The position numbers and the translations under genes are program-made. The notes under the pieces are model-generated. The model saw only the letters and a list, made by a program, of their open reading frames with translations, made no database searches and was not told the origin of the DNA. Positions 34,182 through 42,874 of a stretch of DNA of 51,099 bases are shown here, in pieces. The first letter of the stretch is position 1. The number at the start of each line of letters is the position of its first letter. Origin of the DNA: an uncultured Actinomyces sp. (lineage in GTDB: Bacteria > Actinomycetota > Actinomycetes > Actinomycetales > Actinomycetaceae); contig CALEXZ010000042.1 of assembly GCA_937926195.1 (NCBI GenBank), positions 1-51,099 on the forward strand, read 5' to 3'.

Positions 34182-35537
34182 TCACCGTGCCGCCGAGCCC
34201 CGGGAGGCGAGCAGTTCGGCGACCGCGGCCTGGAGCCGGTCTAGGGCCTCATCAAGGGCGGCGCGGGGGCAGGCCACGTTAATGCGGGTGAACCCCTGGC
34301 CACCGGCGCCGAAGATGAGCCCGTCGTCGAGCCACAGGCCCGCCTTGGTCAGGAGGAAGTCGTCCAGGGAGCGGGGGTCCAGTCCAGAGTCCTTCAGCAG
34401 GCCGTGGCAGTCGAGCCACAGCAGGTAGGTGCCTTCCCATGGCGAGACGCCAATGCCGGGAATGGACTCCAGTCGCCCGGTGAGGTGGGCGTGGGCGGCG
34501 GCCACATGCTCGCGCAGGGCGTCGAGCCATTCCTCCCCCTCCTCGTAGGCCGCCTGGCAGGCCACCAGGCCCAGCGCATTGGCCTGGGCGTAGCCGACTG
34601 CGCCTACTTCACGGCGGAAGGCGGTGCGCAGCTCACGGTCGGCGATGAGGATATTGGCGGTCTGCAAGCCCGCCAGGTTGAAAGACTTCGATGGCGAGGT
34701 GCACGTGATGGTGCGTGCCGCGACCTCGGGGGACAACGAGGCGAACAGGGTTGTGCACACACCGGGGCGGGTGAGGTCCGCGTGGATCTCATCGGCCACC
34801 ACCCTCACGCCGTGGCGCCCGGTCACCTCGGCCAGGGCCTCCAGCTCGGCGCGGGTCCACACCCGGCCCACAGGGTTGTGAGGGTTGCACAAGATGAGCA
34901 GGCGGGCGCCGGTAGCGGCAATGACCCCCTCCAGGGCCGCCAGGTCGCGGCGGTAGACGCCGGCGGCATCCCGGACCAGGGGGGCGGCCGCCACAATGCG
35001 CCCATTGTCTTCCACGACCTCGCGGAAGGGGTAGTAGACGGGCTCCTCAATGATGACCGCCTCCCCGGGCGCTGTGTAAGCCCGCACCGCCAGGGCGAGG
35101 GCGGGGACCACGCCGGGGGTGATCGTGTTCCAGGCGGGGTCGACCTGCCAGTGGTAACGGCGGGAGAACCAGGAGACCAGGGCCGAGGCGTAGGCCTCAT
35201 CGGGCTCGGTGTAGCCGAAGATGCCATGGGCGGCGCGCGCTCTCAAGGCCTCGACGACGGCCGGGGCGGTGGCGTGGTCCATGTCGGCCACCCACAGGGG
35301 CAGTGCGTCGGCCGGGCGGCGACAACGCCCGGCGAAGTCCCATTTCAGCGAGCCGGTGCCCCGGCGGTCAATAACGCGGTCGAAGGACGAGGCGAGGGAG
35401 CCGGCCGACGGCGAGGGGACGGCGGGGGAGCCGGCCGACGGCGAGAGGGCGGCGGCGGCAGTGCCGCTCGCGGGGGCGGCAGGGGCACTGGTGGGGGCGT
35501 GGTCGCCGGCAGGGGTGGCGGGGGTGGTCGTGGGCAT
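34182..35537 (-). CDS. MalY/PatB family aminotransferase-like cystathionine beta-lyase
   Basis: The 451-residue class I/II PLP enzyme has the MalY/PatB start FDRVIDRRGTGSLKWDF, LPLWVADMDHATAP, GVVPALALAVRAYTAPGE, ILCNPHNPVGRVW, and the PLP lysine in TSPSKSFNLAGLQTANI. The family cleaves C-S bonds, typically cystathionine to homocysteine. A 50-residue Ala/Pro/Ser/Thr-rich N-terminal extension with repeated PSAGS units is unusual. AGGAG lies seven bases before the ATG. With the next gene it forms a probable sulfur-amino-acid operon preceded by a structured leader. Confidence 0.85.
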   Translation of the reverse strand: MPTTTPATPAGDHAPTSAPAAPASGTAAAALSPSAGSPAVPSPSAGSLASSFDRVIDRRGTGSLKWDFAGRCRRPADALPLWVADMDHATAPAVVEALRARAAHGIFGYTEPDEAYASALVSWFSRRYHWQVDPAWNTITPGVVPALALAVRAYTAPGEAVIIEEPVYYPFREVVEDNGRIVAAAPLVRDAAGVYRRDLAALEGVIAATGARLLILCNPHNPVGRVWTRAELEALAEVTGRHGVRVVADEIHADLTRPGVCTTLFASLSPEVAARTITCTSPSKSFNLAGLQTANILIADRELRTAFRREVGAVGYAQANALGLVACQAAYEEGEEWLDALREHVAAAHAHLTGRLESIPGIGVSPWEGTYLLWLDCHGLLKDSGLDPRSLDDFLLTKAGLWLDDGLIFGAGGQGFTRINVACPRAALDEALDRLQAAVAELLASRGSAAR

Positions 35538-35568
35538 GCGGGTGCTCCTAGAAGGGTGCGCCAGGTGC

Positions 35569-35712
35569 GGGATGCTGGGCGGCAGCGTCCCACTCGAAGT
35601 GATGGGGGGATGAACGCAGGACCGGGTGGTGGTCCGCGGAGTGCGACGAGCGGGAATGGTCCCGGCTCGGACTCTGACCGTTACATGGAAGACAGCGACG
35701 GCTAGCGCTGTC
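35569..35712 (-). promoter_or_regulatory. structured 5' leader with three hairpins and an upstream dyad
   Basis: Reading toward the MalY/PatB gene, a dyad GACAGCG-n8-CGCTGTC (35691-35712) is followed by hairpins at 35647-35669 (CGAGC-GGGA with a tetraloop), 35619-35635 (GGACC/GGTCC) and 35569-35591 (GGGATGCTG/CAGCGTCCC). The last ends about 30 bases before the ATG. I could not match it to a SAM riboswitch core. It may be an attenuator or an unrecognised RNA element. Confidence 0.4.
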
Positions 35713-35900
35713 AGCGCATGCGCATTCGACGCATGACCAGGGTGCGCACCGGCAGGGCACGGGTCGAGGGCGTCGAGGCGGTCACGATCCTGACCCTAGC
35801 CCCGGGTGGGTCCGCGGCGCCAAATGCGTCCGCCATGCGTGCAATCGTCGCCACCGCCTTAACCCTACTTGCTCACCCCTACGCCTCATTTGCCTCCTAT

Positions 35901-35929
35901 TTGCCCGATTCCCGGGGCGGGGCTAGGGT
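35901..35929 (+). promoter_or_regulatory. promoter of the ABC exporter leader
   Basis: A -35 TTGCCC (35901-35906), a 17-nt spacer and -10 TAGGGT (35924-35929) are well formed. Seven bases later a GTG opens an 8-codon ORF, so the transcript should start on that codon. The remaining part of 35713-35900 shows no gene. Confidence 0.65.
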
Positions 35930-35936
35930 GGGCGGC

Positions 35937-35963
35937 GTGAACAGTCTCGTCTATAACCACTGA
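35937..35963 (+). CDS. putative leaderless 8-residue leader peptide
   Basis: GTG AAC AGT CTC GTC TAT AAC CAC TGA encodes MNSLVYNH. It begins seven bases after a TAGGGT -10 box with a proper -35, the same geometry as the leaderless protein genes here. Its stop codon is four bases before a strong hairpin and 123 bases before the ABC exporter start. The arrangement fits ribosome-controlled attenuation, in which a stalled ribosome on the short ORF would keep the hairpin from forming. Translation is not proven. Confidence 0.5.
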   Translation: MNSLVYNH

Positions 35964-35967
35964 TCGG

Positions 35968-35991
35968 GCGGGCGGCCTCGAGGCCGCCCGC
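35968..35991 (+). terminator. attenuator-like hairpin after the leader peptide
   Basis: A perfect 24-bp palindrome centred on CTCGAG (arms GCGGGCGGCC / GGCCGCCCGC, tetraloop TCGA). No T tract follows, as is frequent for actinobacterial terminators. It lies between the leader ORF and the exporter operon. Confidence 0.55.
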
Positions 35992-36086
35992 GAATCCAGG
36001 CACATCCCTGTTGAGCACGCGCGATCGCCTGCGCTGTGCGCGCCTCGCGCGCTCCGGGGCCCCAGACGACGAGACGAGTTACCCCT

Positions 36087-38150
36087 ATGAGCCCGATGAC
36101 GGCTGATCACGCCGCCGCACCCCCAACCCCTACCGCAGGCTCCCCCCAGGAGCCGACGACGCGAACCCTTCGGACTCCGTCGGCGAATACGCCCCCGGCG
36201 GCAGCCCCGCCCCCGGTGGCCCGCCACCCGCGCCGCTGGCCGCGCGTCCTTATGATCCCGACCGGGCCCCCACCGCCCTTGCCCGCGGCCCCCGGGCGCC
36301 TGCTGGCCGCCCTGCTGCGCCACAGCGCCCCGGCCCTCATCCTGGCCACGGTGGTGTCGGCGTTGAGCTACCTGGTCAACGCCCTCATCCCCCTGGCGCT
36401 GGGCCATGCCCTGGACGCCGGCCTCGAGCAGGGCCTGACCGCTGAGTTGCTCCAGTGGGCCCTGATCCTGGGCGGGCTCGCCGCGGCATCCGCGGTGGCC
36501 TCCTGGCTGCATGAGGCCGCCGGCCTGTCCTGCTGGGCGGCGGGCATGATCCCGGCCAGCAGGGCCGCCGCCCACCGCACCGGCCGCAATGGCCGCGCCA
36601 TCAGCCGCCAGATCGCCGGCGGCGAGGTTGTCACCGCCACGGCCACGGACCCCGACTACCTCGGGGCGATGATGTATTTCGTCGTCAATGTCATTGGCGC
36701 TGTTGTTTCTGTCGCCGTGGTAGCGGTCCTCATGCTGCGGGTCTCGGTGCCGCTGGGCCTGTTGGTCCTCATTGGCCTGCCCGTGGTGCTGATGATTATT
36801 GCCGCCCTGGTCAAGCCCCTCCAATCCCGCCAGGCCGTCCAGCGCGAGGCCCAGGGGCGCCTGGCCACTATCACCACCGACGCCGTGGCCGGTTTGCGGG
36901 TTCTGCGCGGCATTGGCGGGGAGGACGTTTACGCCCACCGCTACGCCGAGCAGTCCGCCGTTGTACGTGACGCCGGGATTAAGGTCGCCTCCACTCAGGC
37001 GCTACTCAGCTCCTTGAAGGCGGGCCTGCCGGGGGTCTTCTCGGTGGTGGTCGTGGCCGCGGCCGCCGGGCGCGTCCTGGACGGCACCTTGAGCCCCGGC
37101 CAGCTGGTCACCTTCTACGGATACACGAGCTTCCTGGTCGCCCCGCTGGGCGTGGCGGCCGATCTCATCACCGTGGCCACCCGCTCCTGGGTGGGGGCCC
37201 GCAAGGTCTCCCGCATTCTGGGTATTGAGCCGCTGACCGACGACGGCGCCGTCGACCCCGCGGCCGCACCCGACCCGGCCGGGGACCTCCTCGACGCCAC
37301 CACCGGGGTGCGCCTGAGGGGCCGCCGTACCACTGCCGTGGTCTGTGCCGAGCCCGCCACCAGCGCCGCCCTGGCCGAGCGCCTGGGGCGGGCCGACGAC
37401 GCTGCCGGCGCCGTCAGCCTCGGTGGTGTGGACCTGCGTGCCCTGCCCGTGGAGTGGGTGCGCCGCACCATCCTGGTGGCGGGGGCCCAGGCGGAGGTCT
37501 TCGCCGGTAGCCTCGCCGAAGCGGTTTTGGGCGAACAGGCGCCCCTGGCCCCGGCACGGGACATGGCCGCCATTGTCGCCGACCAGGCCCGTCGTGACGT
37601 CGAGGGTGACGAGGCGCCCGCGGCCGGCTCCGGGGGGCTGGTTCTGAGCGCCGCCCAGCGGTCCCGGGCCACGGCATCCCTGGAGGTGGCCGCCGCTGAC
37701 GACGTCGTGGACTCCGTGGGCGGACTGCTCGGCACCATTACCGAGAAGGGCCGCAGCCTCTCAGGCGGGCAGCGTCAGCGCTTGGCCGTGGCCCGGGCCG
37801 TTGCGGCCGAGGCCCCCGTGCTGGTGCTCATTGAGCCGACCAGCGCTGTCGACTCCCACACTGAGGCCCGCATTGCCCAGCGGCTCGTCGCCCACCGGCG
37901 CGGGCGGACCACCGTCGTGGTCACCGCCTCCCCGCTGGTGCTCAACCGTTGCGAGGAGGTGGTGCTCCTGGATCCCGGTAGTGGCGCCGAGATGGCCCGG
38001 GGTATCCACCGGGAGCTGTCGGCGACCTGCCCGGCCTACGCCGCCGTCGTCCATCGCTTTCAAGGCGGGGAGGCCGGCCTGGCCGCCCCCGCTGGACCCG
38101 CTGGCTCGACCGCCCCCGCCGAACCCGCCGAAGAGGAGGACGTCTCATGA
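36087..38150 (+). CDS. ABC exporter half-transporter with degenerate ATP site (heterodimer subunit A)
   Basis: The 687-residue protein joins a six-helix type I exporter domain (about 75-385) to a nucleotide-binding domain. The NBD is asymmetric: no Walker A (TTAVVCAEPATSAALAERLG stands in its place), Walker B Asp replaced by Ile582 (VLVLIEPTSAVD, Glu583 kept), H-loop His missing (TASPLV), but an intact signature LSGGQRQR at 558-565. It therefore supplies only the signature half of one ATP site. The start is uncertain; I use MSPMTADH, with a Pro/Thr-rich tail before the first helix. Its stop overlaps the next start (ATGA). Such pairs export drugs or peptides. Confidence 0.85.
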   Translation: MSPMTADHAAAPPTPTAGSPQEPTTRTLRTPSANTPPAAAPPPVARHPRRWPRVLMIPTGPPPPLPAAPGRLLAALLRHSAPALILATVVSALSYLVNALIPLALGHALDAGLEQGLTAELLQWALILGGLAAASAVASWLHEAAGLSCWAAGMIPASRAAAHRTGRNGRAISRQIAGGEVVTATATDPDYLGAMMYFVVNVIGAVVSVAVVAVLMLRVSVPLGLLVLIGLPVVLMIIAALVKPLQSRQAVQREAQGRLATITTDAVAGLRVLRGIGGEDVYAHRYAEQSAVVRDAGIKVASTQALLSSLKAGLPGVFSVVVVAAAAGRVLDGTLSPGQLVTFYGYTSFLVAPLGVAADLITVATRSWVGARKVSRILGIEPLTDDGAVDPAAAPDPAGDLLDATTGVRLRGRRTTAVVCAEPATSAALAERLGRADDAAGAVSLGGVDLRALPVEWVRRTILVAGAQAEVFAGSLAEAVLGEQAPLAPARDMAAIVADQARRDVEGDEAPAAGSGGLVLSAAQRSRATASLEVAAADDVVDSVGGLLGTITEKGRSLSGGQRQRLAVARAVAAEAPVLVLIEPTSAVDSHTEARIAQRLVAHRRGRTTVVVTASPLVLNRCEEVVLLDPGSGAEMARGIHRELSATCPAYAAVVHRFQGGEAGLAAPAGPAGSTAPAEPAEEEDVS

Positions 38151-39886
38151 GCCGCCGTCTGCCCGTTGCCGACGCCTCTCAGGTGCGCCGCCGCTTCGCC
38201 TCCCTGGTCGCCGAGCACCGACGGACCCTGGTCTGGGTGGCCCTGGTCCAGCTGCTGGCCGCCCTGGCCGCCGTCGCCGTGCCCAAGGTCCTGGGGGACC
38301 TGGTCGACGCCGTCACCCGCGGCACCGACGCCCGCACCGTGCACCTGGCCGTGGTCGCCATTGTTGCGCTCACCGCCGTGGGCGCCGTGCTCAACGGCGT
38401 GGGCGAGTACGGGGCTCGCGTCTTGGGGGAGCGGGTCTTTGCCGAGCTGCGCGAGCGCCTGGTGGGCACTGTCATTCACCTGCCGCTGTCCGCGGTGGAG
38501 TCCGCCGGCACCGGCGATCTGTTGGGGCGCACCAACCACGACCTGGACCGCATCCGCTACCTGGTCCAGCGGGGCATCTCGGGGATCCTGGTCATTGTCT
38601 TGACCGTGGCCACGGTTCTGGTCGCCTCAGTGGTCACCTCCCCGCTGCTCAGCCCGGCCATGCTGCTGCCCGGCCTGCTCATGGTTCCGGTGACCCGCTG
38701 GTACTTGCGCCTGGCCGTGCCCGGTTACCGGGCCATGGGGGCCATGTGGGCGGAGTTCGACGGCGTGGTCGCCGAGACCGCCGACCAGGCCGGCACCGTG
38801 GACGCCCTGGGGCTGGGCCGGCGCCGCAACGCCGTGTTCGACCGGGTCCTGCGCGAGGCGTGGAACACCGAGACCTACACCTTGTGGCTGCGCATGCAAC
38901 TGGTGGCGGGCATGGGGCTCATCTTCCTGCTGCCGGTGGTGGTGGTCGTGATGTGGGGGGCCTGGCTCGCCGGGCAGGGCCTGACCACCCTGGGCGAGGT
39001 GACCACGGTGGCCCTTTACGCCCTCCAACTGCGCATCCCCCTGACGGAGGCGACTTTCTGGGTGGACACCATCCAATCCGCCGACGCCTCCATGAGCCGC
39101 ATTGTCGGCGTGGAGCTGGTGGAGCCCGATCGCACGGCGGGCCCCGAGCAGCCCCGGGACCAAGTGTTGCGCCTGGAGGGGGCCTGCTTCGCTTACCGGG
39201 CGGGCCGCCCGGTCCTCCACAATATTGACCTGGAACTCGTCCCTGGTGAGCGGCTGGCCGTCGTCGGCCCGTCAGGGGCGGGGAAGTCCACGCTGGGGCG
39301 GCTGCTGGCCGGCATCCACCCGCCCAGTGCCGGCTCGGTGAGGGTGGGCGGCGTTGAGCTGACCGCCCTGGACGAGGAGCGGCTGCGCGCTGAGGTGGTC
39401 CTTGTCACCCAGGAGCACCACGTTTTCGCCTGCTCCCTGGCCGACAACCTGCGCCTGGCGCGGCCGGGGGCCGGACCGGAGGAGTTGGGCAGGGCGTTGC
39501 GGGCGGTCGGTGCTCTGGAGTGGGCCCTGGGGCTTCCCGAGGGGCTGGACACGCTGGTCGGCTCGGGTGGGATTGTGCTCGACCCGGGGCGCGCTCAGCA
39601 GGTGGCCCTGGCACGGATCGTGCTCATGGACCCCCATACGCTGGTCCTGGATGAGGCCACCAGTCTGCTGGACCCCACGGCTGCGCGCGCCACCGAGCGG
39701 GCCCTGGATGCGGTCCTTGCCGGGCGCACGGTGGTGGCTATCGCCCACCGCCTTTACACGGCCGCCGACGCCGACCGGGTCGCCGTGGTCATTGACGGGA
39801 GGATTGTCGAGTTGGGCACCCACGCCGAGCTGGTGGCCGCCGACGGCGAGTATGCGCGTTTGTGGGAGGCATGGCAGGTGTCATGA
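38147..39886 (+). CDS. ABC exporter half-transporter with intact Walker motifs (heterodimer subunit B)
   Basis: The 579-residue partner has six membrane helices (about 25-310) and an NBD with Walker A GPSGAGKST (374-382), Walker B TLVLDEATSLLD (Asp502, Glu503) and H-loop IAHRL, all intact. Its signature is degenerate: LDPGRAQQ at 478-485 instead of LSGGQ. It is thus the mirror image of subunit A, leaving one working ATP site (B Walker motifs with A signature) and one fully dead site. It is translationally coupled to subunit A. Similar heterodimers include BmrCD, TM287/288 and LmrCD; the substrate here is unknown. Confidence 0.9.
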   Translation: MSRRLPVADASQVRRRFASLVAEHRRTLVWVALVQLLAALAAVAVPKVLGDLVDAVTRGTDARTVHLAVVAIVALTAVGAVLNGVGEYGARVLGERVFAELRERLVGTVIHLPLSAVESAGTGDLLGRTNHDLDRIRYLVQRGISGILVIVLTVATVLVASVVTSPLLSPAMLLPGLLMVPVTRWYLRLAVPGYRAMGAMWAEFDGVVAETADQAGTVDALGLGRRRNAVFDRVLREAWNTETYTLWLRMQLVAGMGLIFLLPVVVVVMWGAWLAGQGLTTLGEVTTVALYALQLRIPLTEATFWVDTIQSADASMSRIVGVELVEPDRTAGPEQPRDQVLRLEGACFAYRAGRPVLHNIDLELVPGERLAVVGPSGAGKSTLGRLLAGIHPPSAGSVRVGGVELTALDEERLRAEVVLVTQEHHVFACSLADNLRLARPGAGPEELGRALRAVGALEWALGLPEGLDTLVGSGGIVLDPGRAQQVALARIVLMDPHTLVLDEATSLLDPTAARATERALDAVLAGRTVVAIAHRLYTAADADRVAVVIDGRIVELGTHAELVAADGEYARLWEAWQVS

Positions 39887-39964
39887 CACGCGGTGCCGGG
39901 ATGCCCCTGGCCCAGGTGCCGGAGCCGTGACAGAGTGTGCCCAGCAACAGGAAGGCCGTCACCG

Positions 39965-42802
39965 ATGACACCACGCGCCCCTCGGGCACCCCACCACGAA
40001 GCAGCTGTCCGCCATGCTCTTCCCGGCGCCGGGGAGCAACGCGCTTTCTGGGTTGATGAGACCACCCTGGCTTGGCCCGCCGAGCTCCTGCCGGTCAGTG
40101 TCGATCGCGACGACGTGGTTTCCGCCGGCCGCCAGCGCCCTCAGGGGCCGCTGCCGGTCGCGTTCAGCCTCATTGCGTGCCCTACCGGCGGAGCCGAGGT
40201 CGTTGACGGCATTGTGCGGCTGGGGGCCGAGGGGCGCGAGGTCCCCCTTGGTATCGGCGGGGAGCTCAGTGCTGAGTTCCTGGCCGCTCACCCGCAGCTC
40301 GACGGCTTCCTGGCCTTGACCACCCTCAATGAGCACGGGGGCAAGCGCCTGGGGCGCGGCGACATTGAGCGGTTCCTGACCGGCCAGCTGGCACTGGTCC
40401 AGCGCACTGACCCTGAGGTCGGCGGCTGGGTGACCGCTTTCACCGGCGTGCAGACGTGGCCGCTGCTCGACCGCCTCTATGGGCGCACCGCATCGCGCCG
40501 CGACGGCTCGGCCCCCTTGGGCGTGACCTGGGTCAAGGCGGACCAGGGGCGGACGGCCCCCGCCTTCGCCCTGTGGGCCCCCACCGCCACCAGGGTCACT
40601 CTTCTGAGTTGGGAGACGGGGGACCCCACCGGCTCGGTGCCCCTGGTCCAGGGGCGGCCCCTGCGCACCCCCGCGACGCGCCGCCCCGACGGGCGCTGGG
40701 AGGTGGGCGCCGGCGTCGTGGGGGCGGGGGCCCAGTACTTGTGGGAGCTCCAGGTCTACGTCCCGGCCACTGGCCGTATGGAGACCAATGTCGTCACCGA
40801 CCCCTACAGCCTGGCCCTGACTGTTGACTCGCGCCGCAGTGTTGCCGTGGACCTGGCCCAGCCGGACCTGGTTCCCAGTGCCTGGGTGCGCACGCCCAGC
40901 CCCGTGGTTGTCAATGACTCCGCCCGCGCCATTTACGAGTTGCACCTGCGCGACTTCTCCGCCGAGGACCGTTCCGTTCCGGAGGCCCTGCGCGGCACCT
41001 ACCGGGCTTTCACCGTGGATTCTGCTGGTACGCGCCACCTGCGTGAACTCGCCGCGGCGGGCATGGACACGATTCACCTGCTGCCCACTTTTGACAATGC
41101 CACTATCCCCGAGGAGCGTTCCGCCCAGCGGATCCCCCGGATCCCGCTGGACACGAGTCCGGCCTCGCGCCGCCCTCAGGCGGCCATTAGTGCCGTGGCC
41201 GACGTCGATGCCTACAACTGGGGCTACGACCCCTACCACTGGGCCGCCCCCGAGGGCTCCTATGCCACCGAGGGCAACCAGGACGGCGGGGCCCGCTGCG
41301 CCGAGTTCCGTCAAATGGTGGGGGCACTGCACGAGATCGGCCTCCAGGTGGTCCTGGATCAGGTCTTCAACCACACCGCTGCCGCCGGGCAGGACAAGCG
41401 CAGTGTCCTGGACCGGATTGTGCCGGGCTACTACCACCGCCTGAATGCCGCCGGCACTATTGAGGACAGCGCCTTCGGCGCCAACACCGCCACCGAGCAC
41501 CTTATGACCGAGCGGCTCATGATTGATGCCTGCGTGTCCTGGGTGCGCCACTACCGGGTTGACGGCCTGCGGTTCGACCTCATGGGCTACCACTCGGTGG
41601 ACACCATGAGGCGCCTGCGCAGCGCCCTGGACGCCTTGACCGTGGGGGCCGACGGCGTGGATGGTTCATTGGTCTTCCTCTACGGGGAGGGCTGGAATAT
41701 GGGCGAGGTGGCTGACAACGCCCTGTTCACTCAGGCTGTTCAGGGCCAGCTCGGTGGTACTGGGATTGCCACTTTCAACGACCGCCTGCGCGACGGTGTG
41801 CGCGGGGGCAGCACCGTTGACGCCGACATGCGCGCCGCCCAGGGGTTCGGCACCGGCGAGTTGACCGATCCCAGTCCGTTTGACGAGCGCCGTGAGGGGG
41901 AGTTGCGCCTCGATCTGGCGTGGCGCACCGACATGGTGCGGCTGGCACTGGCCGGGAATCTGCGGGATTTTGTTTTTACCACCGGGGACGGCATTCGACG
42001 CCGGGGCGGGGATCTGTTCTACGGGACCGAGCCGGCCGCCTACGGAACCGAGCCGGCCGAAACCATTAATTACGTTGACGTCCATGACAATGAGACTCTT
42101 TTTGATGCGCTGGCCTATAAGCTGCCGCCACAGACCTCCATGGCCGACCGGGTGCGCATGAACACCTTGTGCCTGGCGACGACCGCCTTGGGGCAGTCCC
42201 CCTGCTTGTGGGCGGCGGGCACGGAGCTGTTGCGCTCGAAGTCCTTGGATCGGGACTCGTACAACTCCGGGGACTGGTTCAACGCCATTGACTTCACCGG
42301 CCAGGACAATGGCTGGGGGCGGGGCCTGCCGCCGGCGGGGGGCAACTTCGACTCCTGGGTCATTCAGGCGGGGCTGCTGTCTAATGGGTCGCTGCTGCCC
42401 TCCGACACCGATATTGCCGCCGCCAAGGCTGCCGCCCTGGATCTGCTGCGCTTGCGCCGCTCCACCCCGCTGCTGTCCCTGGGGTCCGCGCGCCTCATCC
42501 GGGAGCGGGTGCGCTTCCCCGGCTCGGGGCCGCGCACCCAGCCCGGTGTCATTGTCATGGTGATTGACGACGGCGCCGCAGCCGGGGATATTGATCCGGC
42601 CTTGGACGGCCTGCTCGTCGTGTTCAACGCGACGCCGCACACGATCTCCCAGCAGGTTCAGGCCCTGGTGGGGCGGCACTTCGTGCTCAGCCCGGTGCAG
42701 GAGGAGGGGTCGGACCCGGTGGTGCGTCAAACCAAGTACGACTCGGTGAGTGGGTGCGTGACCGTGCCCGCCCGCACGGTGGCCGTCTTGATCGAGCCCT
42801 GA
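39965..42802 (+). CDS. pullulanase-type alpha-1,6-glucosidase (GH13)
   Basis: The 945-residue cytosolic enzyme debranches alpha-1,6 links in starch, glycogen or pullulan-type glucans. It has an N-terminal starch-binding-like region, a CBM48 domain (APAFALWAPTATRVTLLSW), and the GH13 barrel: YELHLRDFS, YNWGYDPYHW, VVLDQVFNHT, GLRFDLMGYH (nucleophile Asp), LYGEGWN (acid Glu) and YVDVHDNETLFD. YNWGYDP is the type I pullulanase motif. No signal peptide is seen. I start at ATG 39965 with GGAAGG upstream; it lies about 80 bases after the exporter and may share its transcript. Confidence 0.9.
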   Translation: MTPRAPRAPHHEAAVRHALPGAGEQRAFWVDETTLAWPAELLPVSVDRDDVVSAGRQRPQGPLPVAFSLIACPTGGAEVVDGIVRLGAEGREVPLGIGGELSAEFLAAHPQLDGFLALTTLNEHGGKRLGRGDIERFLTGQLALVQRTDPEVGGWVTAFTGVQTWPLLDRLYGRTASRRDGSAPLGVTWVKADQGRTAPAFALWAPTATRVTLLSWETGDPTGSVPLVQGRPLRTPATRRPDGRWEVGAGVVGAGAQYLWELQVYVPATGRMETNVVTDPYSLALTVDSRRSVAVDLAQPDLVPSAWVRTPSPVVVNDSARAIYELHLRDFSAEDRSVPEALRGTYRAFTVDSAGTRHLRELAAAGMDTIHLLPTFDNATIPEERSAQRIPRIPLDTSPASRRPQAAISAVADVDAYNWGYDPYHWAAPEGSYATEGNQDGGARCAEFRQMVGALHEIGLQVVLDQVFNHTAAAGQDKRSVLDRIVPGYYHRLNAAGTIEDSAFGANTATEHLMTERLMIDACVSWVRHYRVDGLRFDLMGYHSVDTMRRLRSALDALTVGADGVDGSLVFLYGEGWNMGEVADNALFTQAVQGQLGGTGIATFNDRLRDGVRGGSTVDADMRAAQGFGTGELTDPSPFDERREGELRLDLAWRTDMVRLALAGNLRDFVFTTGDGIRRRGGDLFYGTEPAAYGTEPAETINYVDVHDNETLFDALAYKLPPQTSMADRVRMNTLCLATTALGQSPCLWAAGTELLRSKSLDRDSYNSGDWFNAIDFTGQDNGWGRGLPPAGGNFDSWVIQAGLLSNGSLLPSDTDIAAAKAAALDLLRLRRSTPLLSLGSARLIRERVRFPGSGPRTQPGVIVMVIDDGAAAGDIDPALDGLLVVFNATPHTISQQVQALVGRHFVLSPVQEEGSDPVVRQTKYDSVSGCVTVPARTVAVLIEP

Positions 42803-42860
42803 GGCGGGGCCGTCCGGGTCGGGCCCTGAGGCGGGGCCGTCCGGGTTGGGCCCTGAGGCG
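42796..42860. repeat. 27-bp tandem repeat at the 3' end of the GH13 gene
   Basis: A unit starting GCCCTGAGGCGGGGCCGTCC repeats at 42796-42822 and 42823-42849, with a partial third copy to 42860. The first copy contains the gene's stop codon and, since 27 is divisible by three, each copy repeats CCC TGA in frame. Confidence 0.75.
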
Positions 42861-42874
42861 TCCCCCTCCAGGCT

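Noticed and set aside
35569..35712. SAM or cobalamin riboswitch before the C-S lyase gene
   Set aside because: Hairpins are present but no recognisable conserved riboswitch core could be matched by eye.
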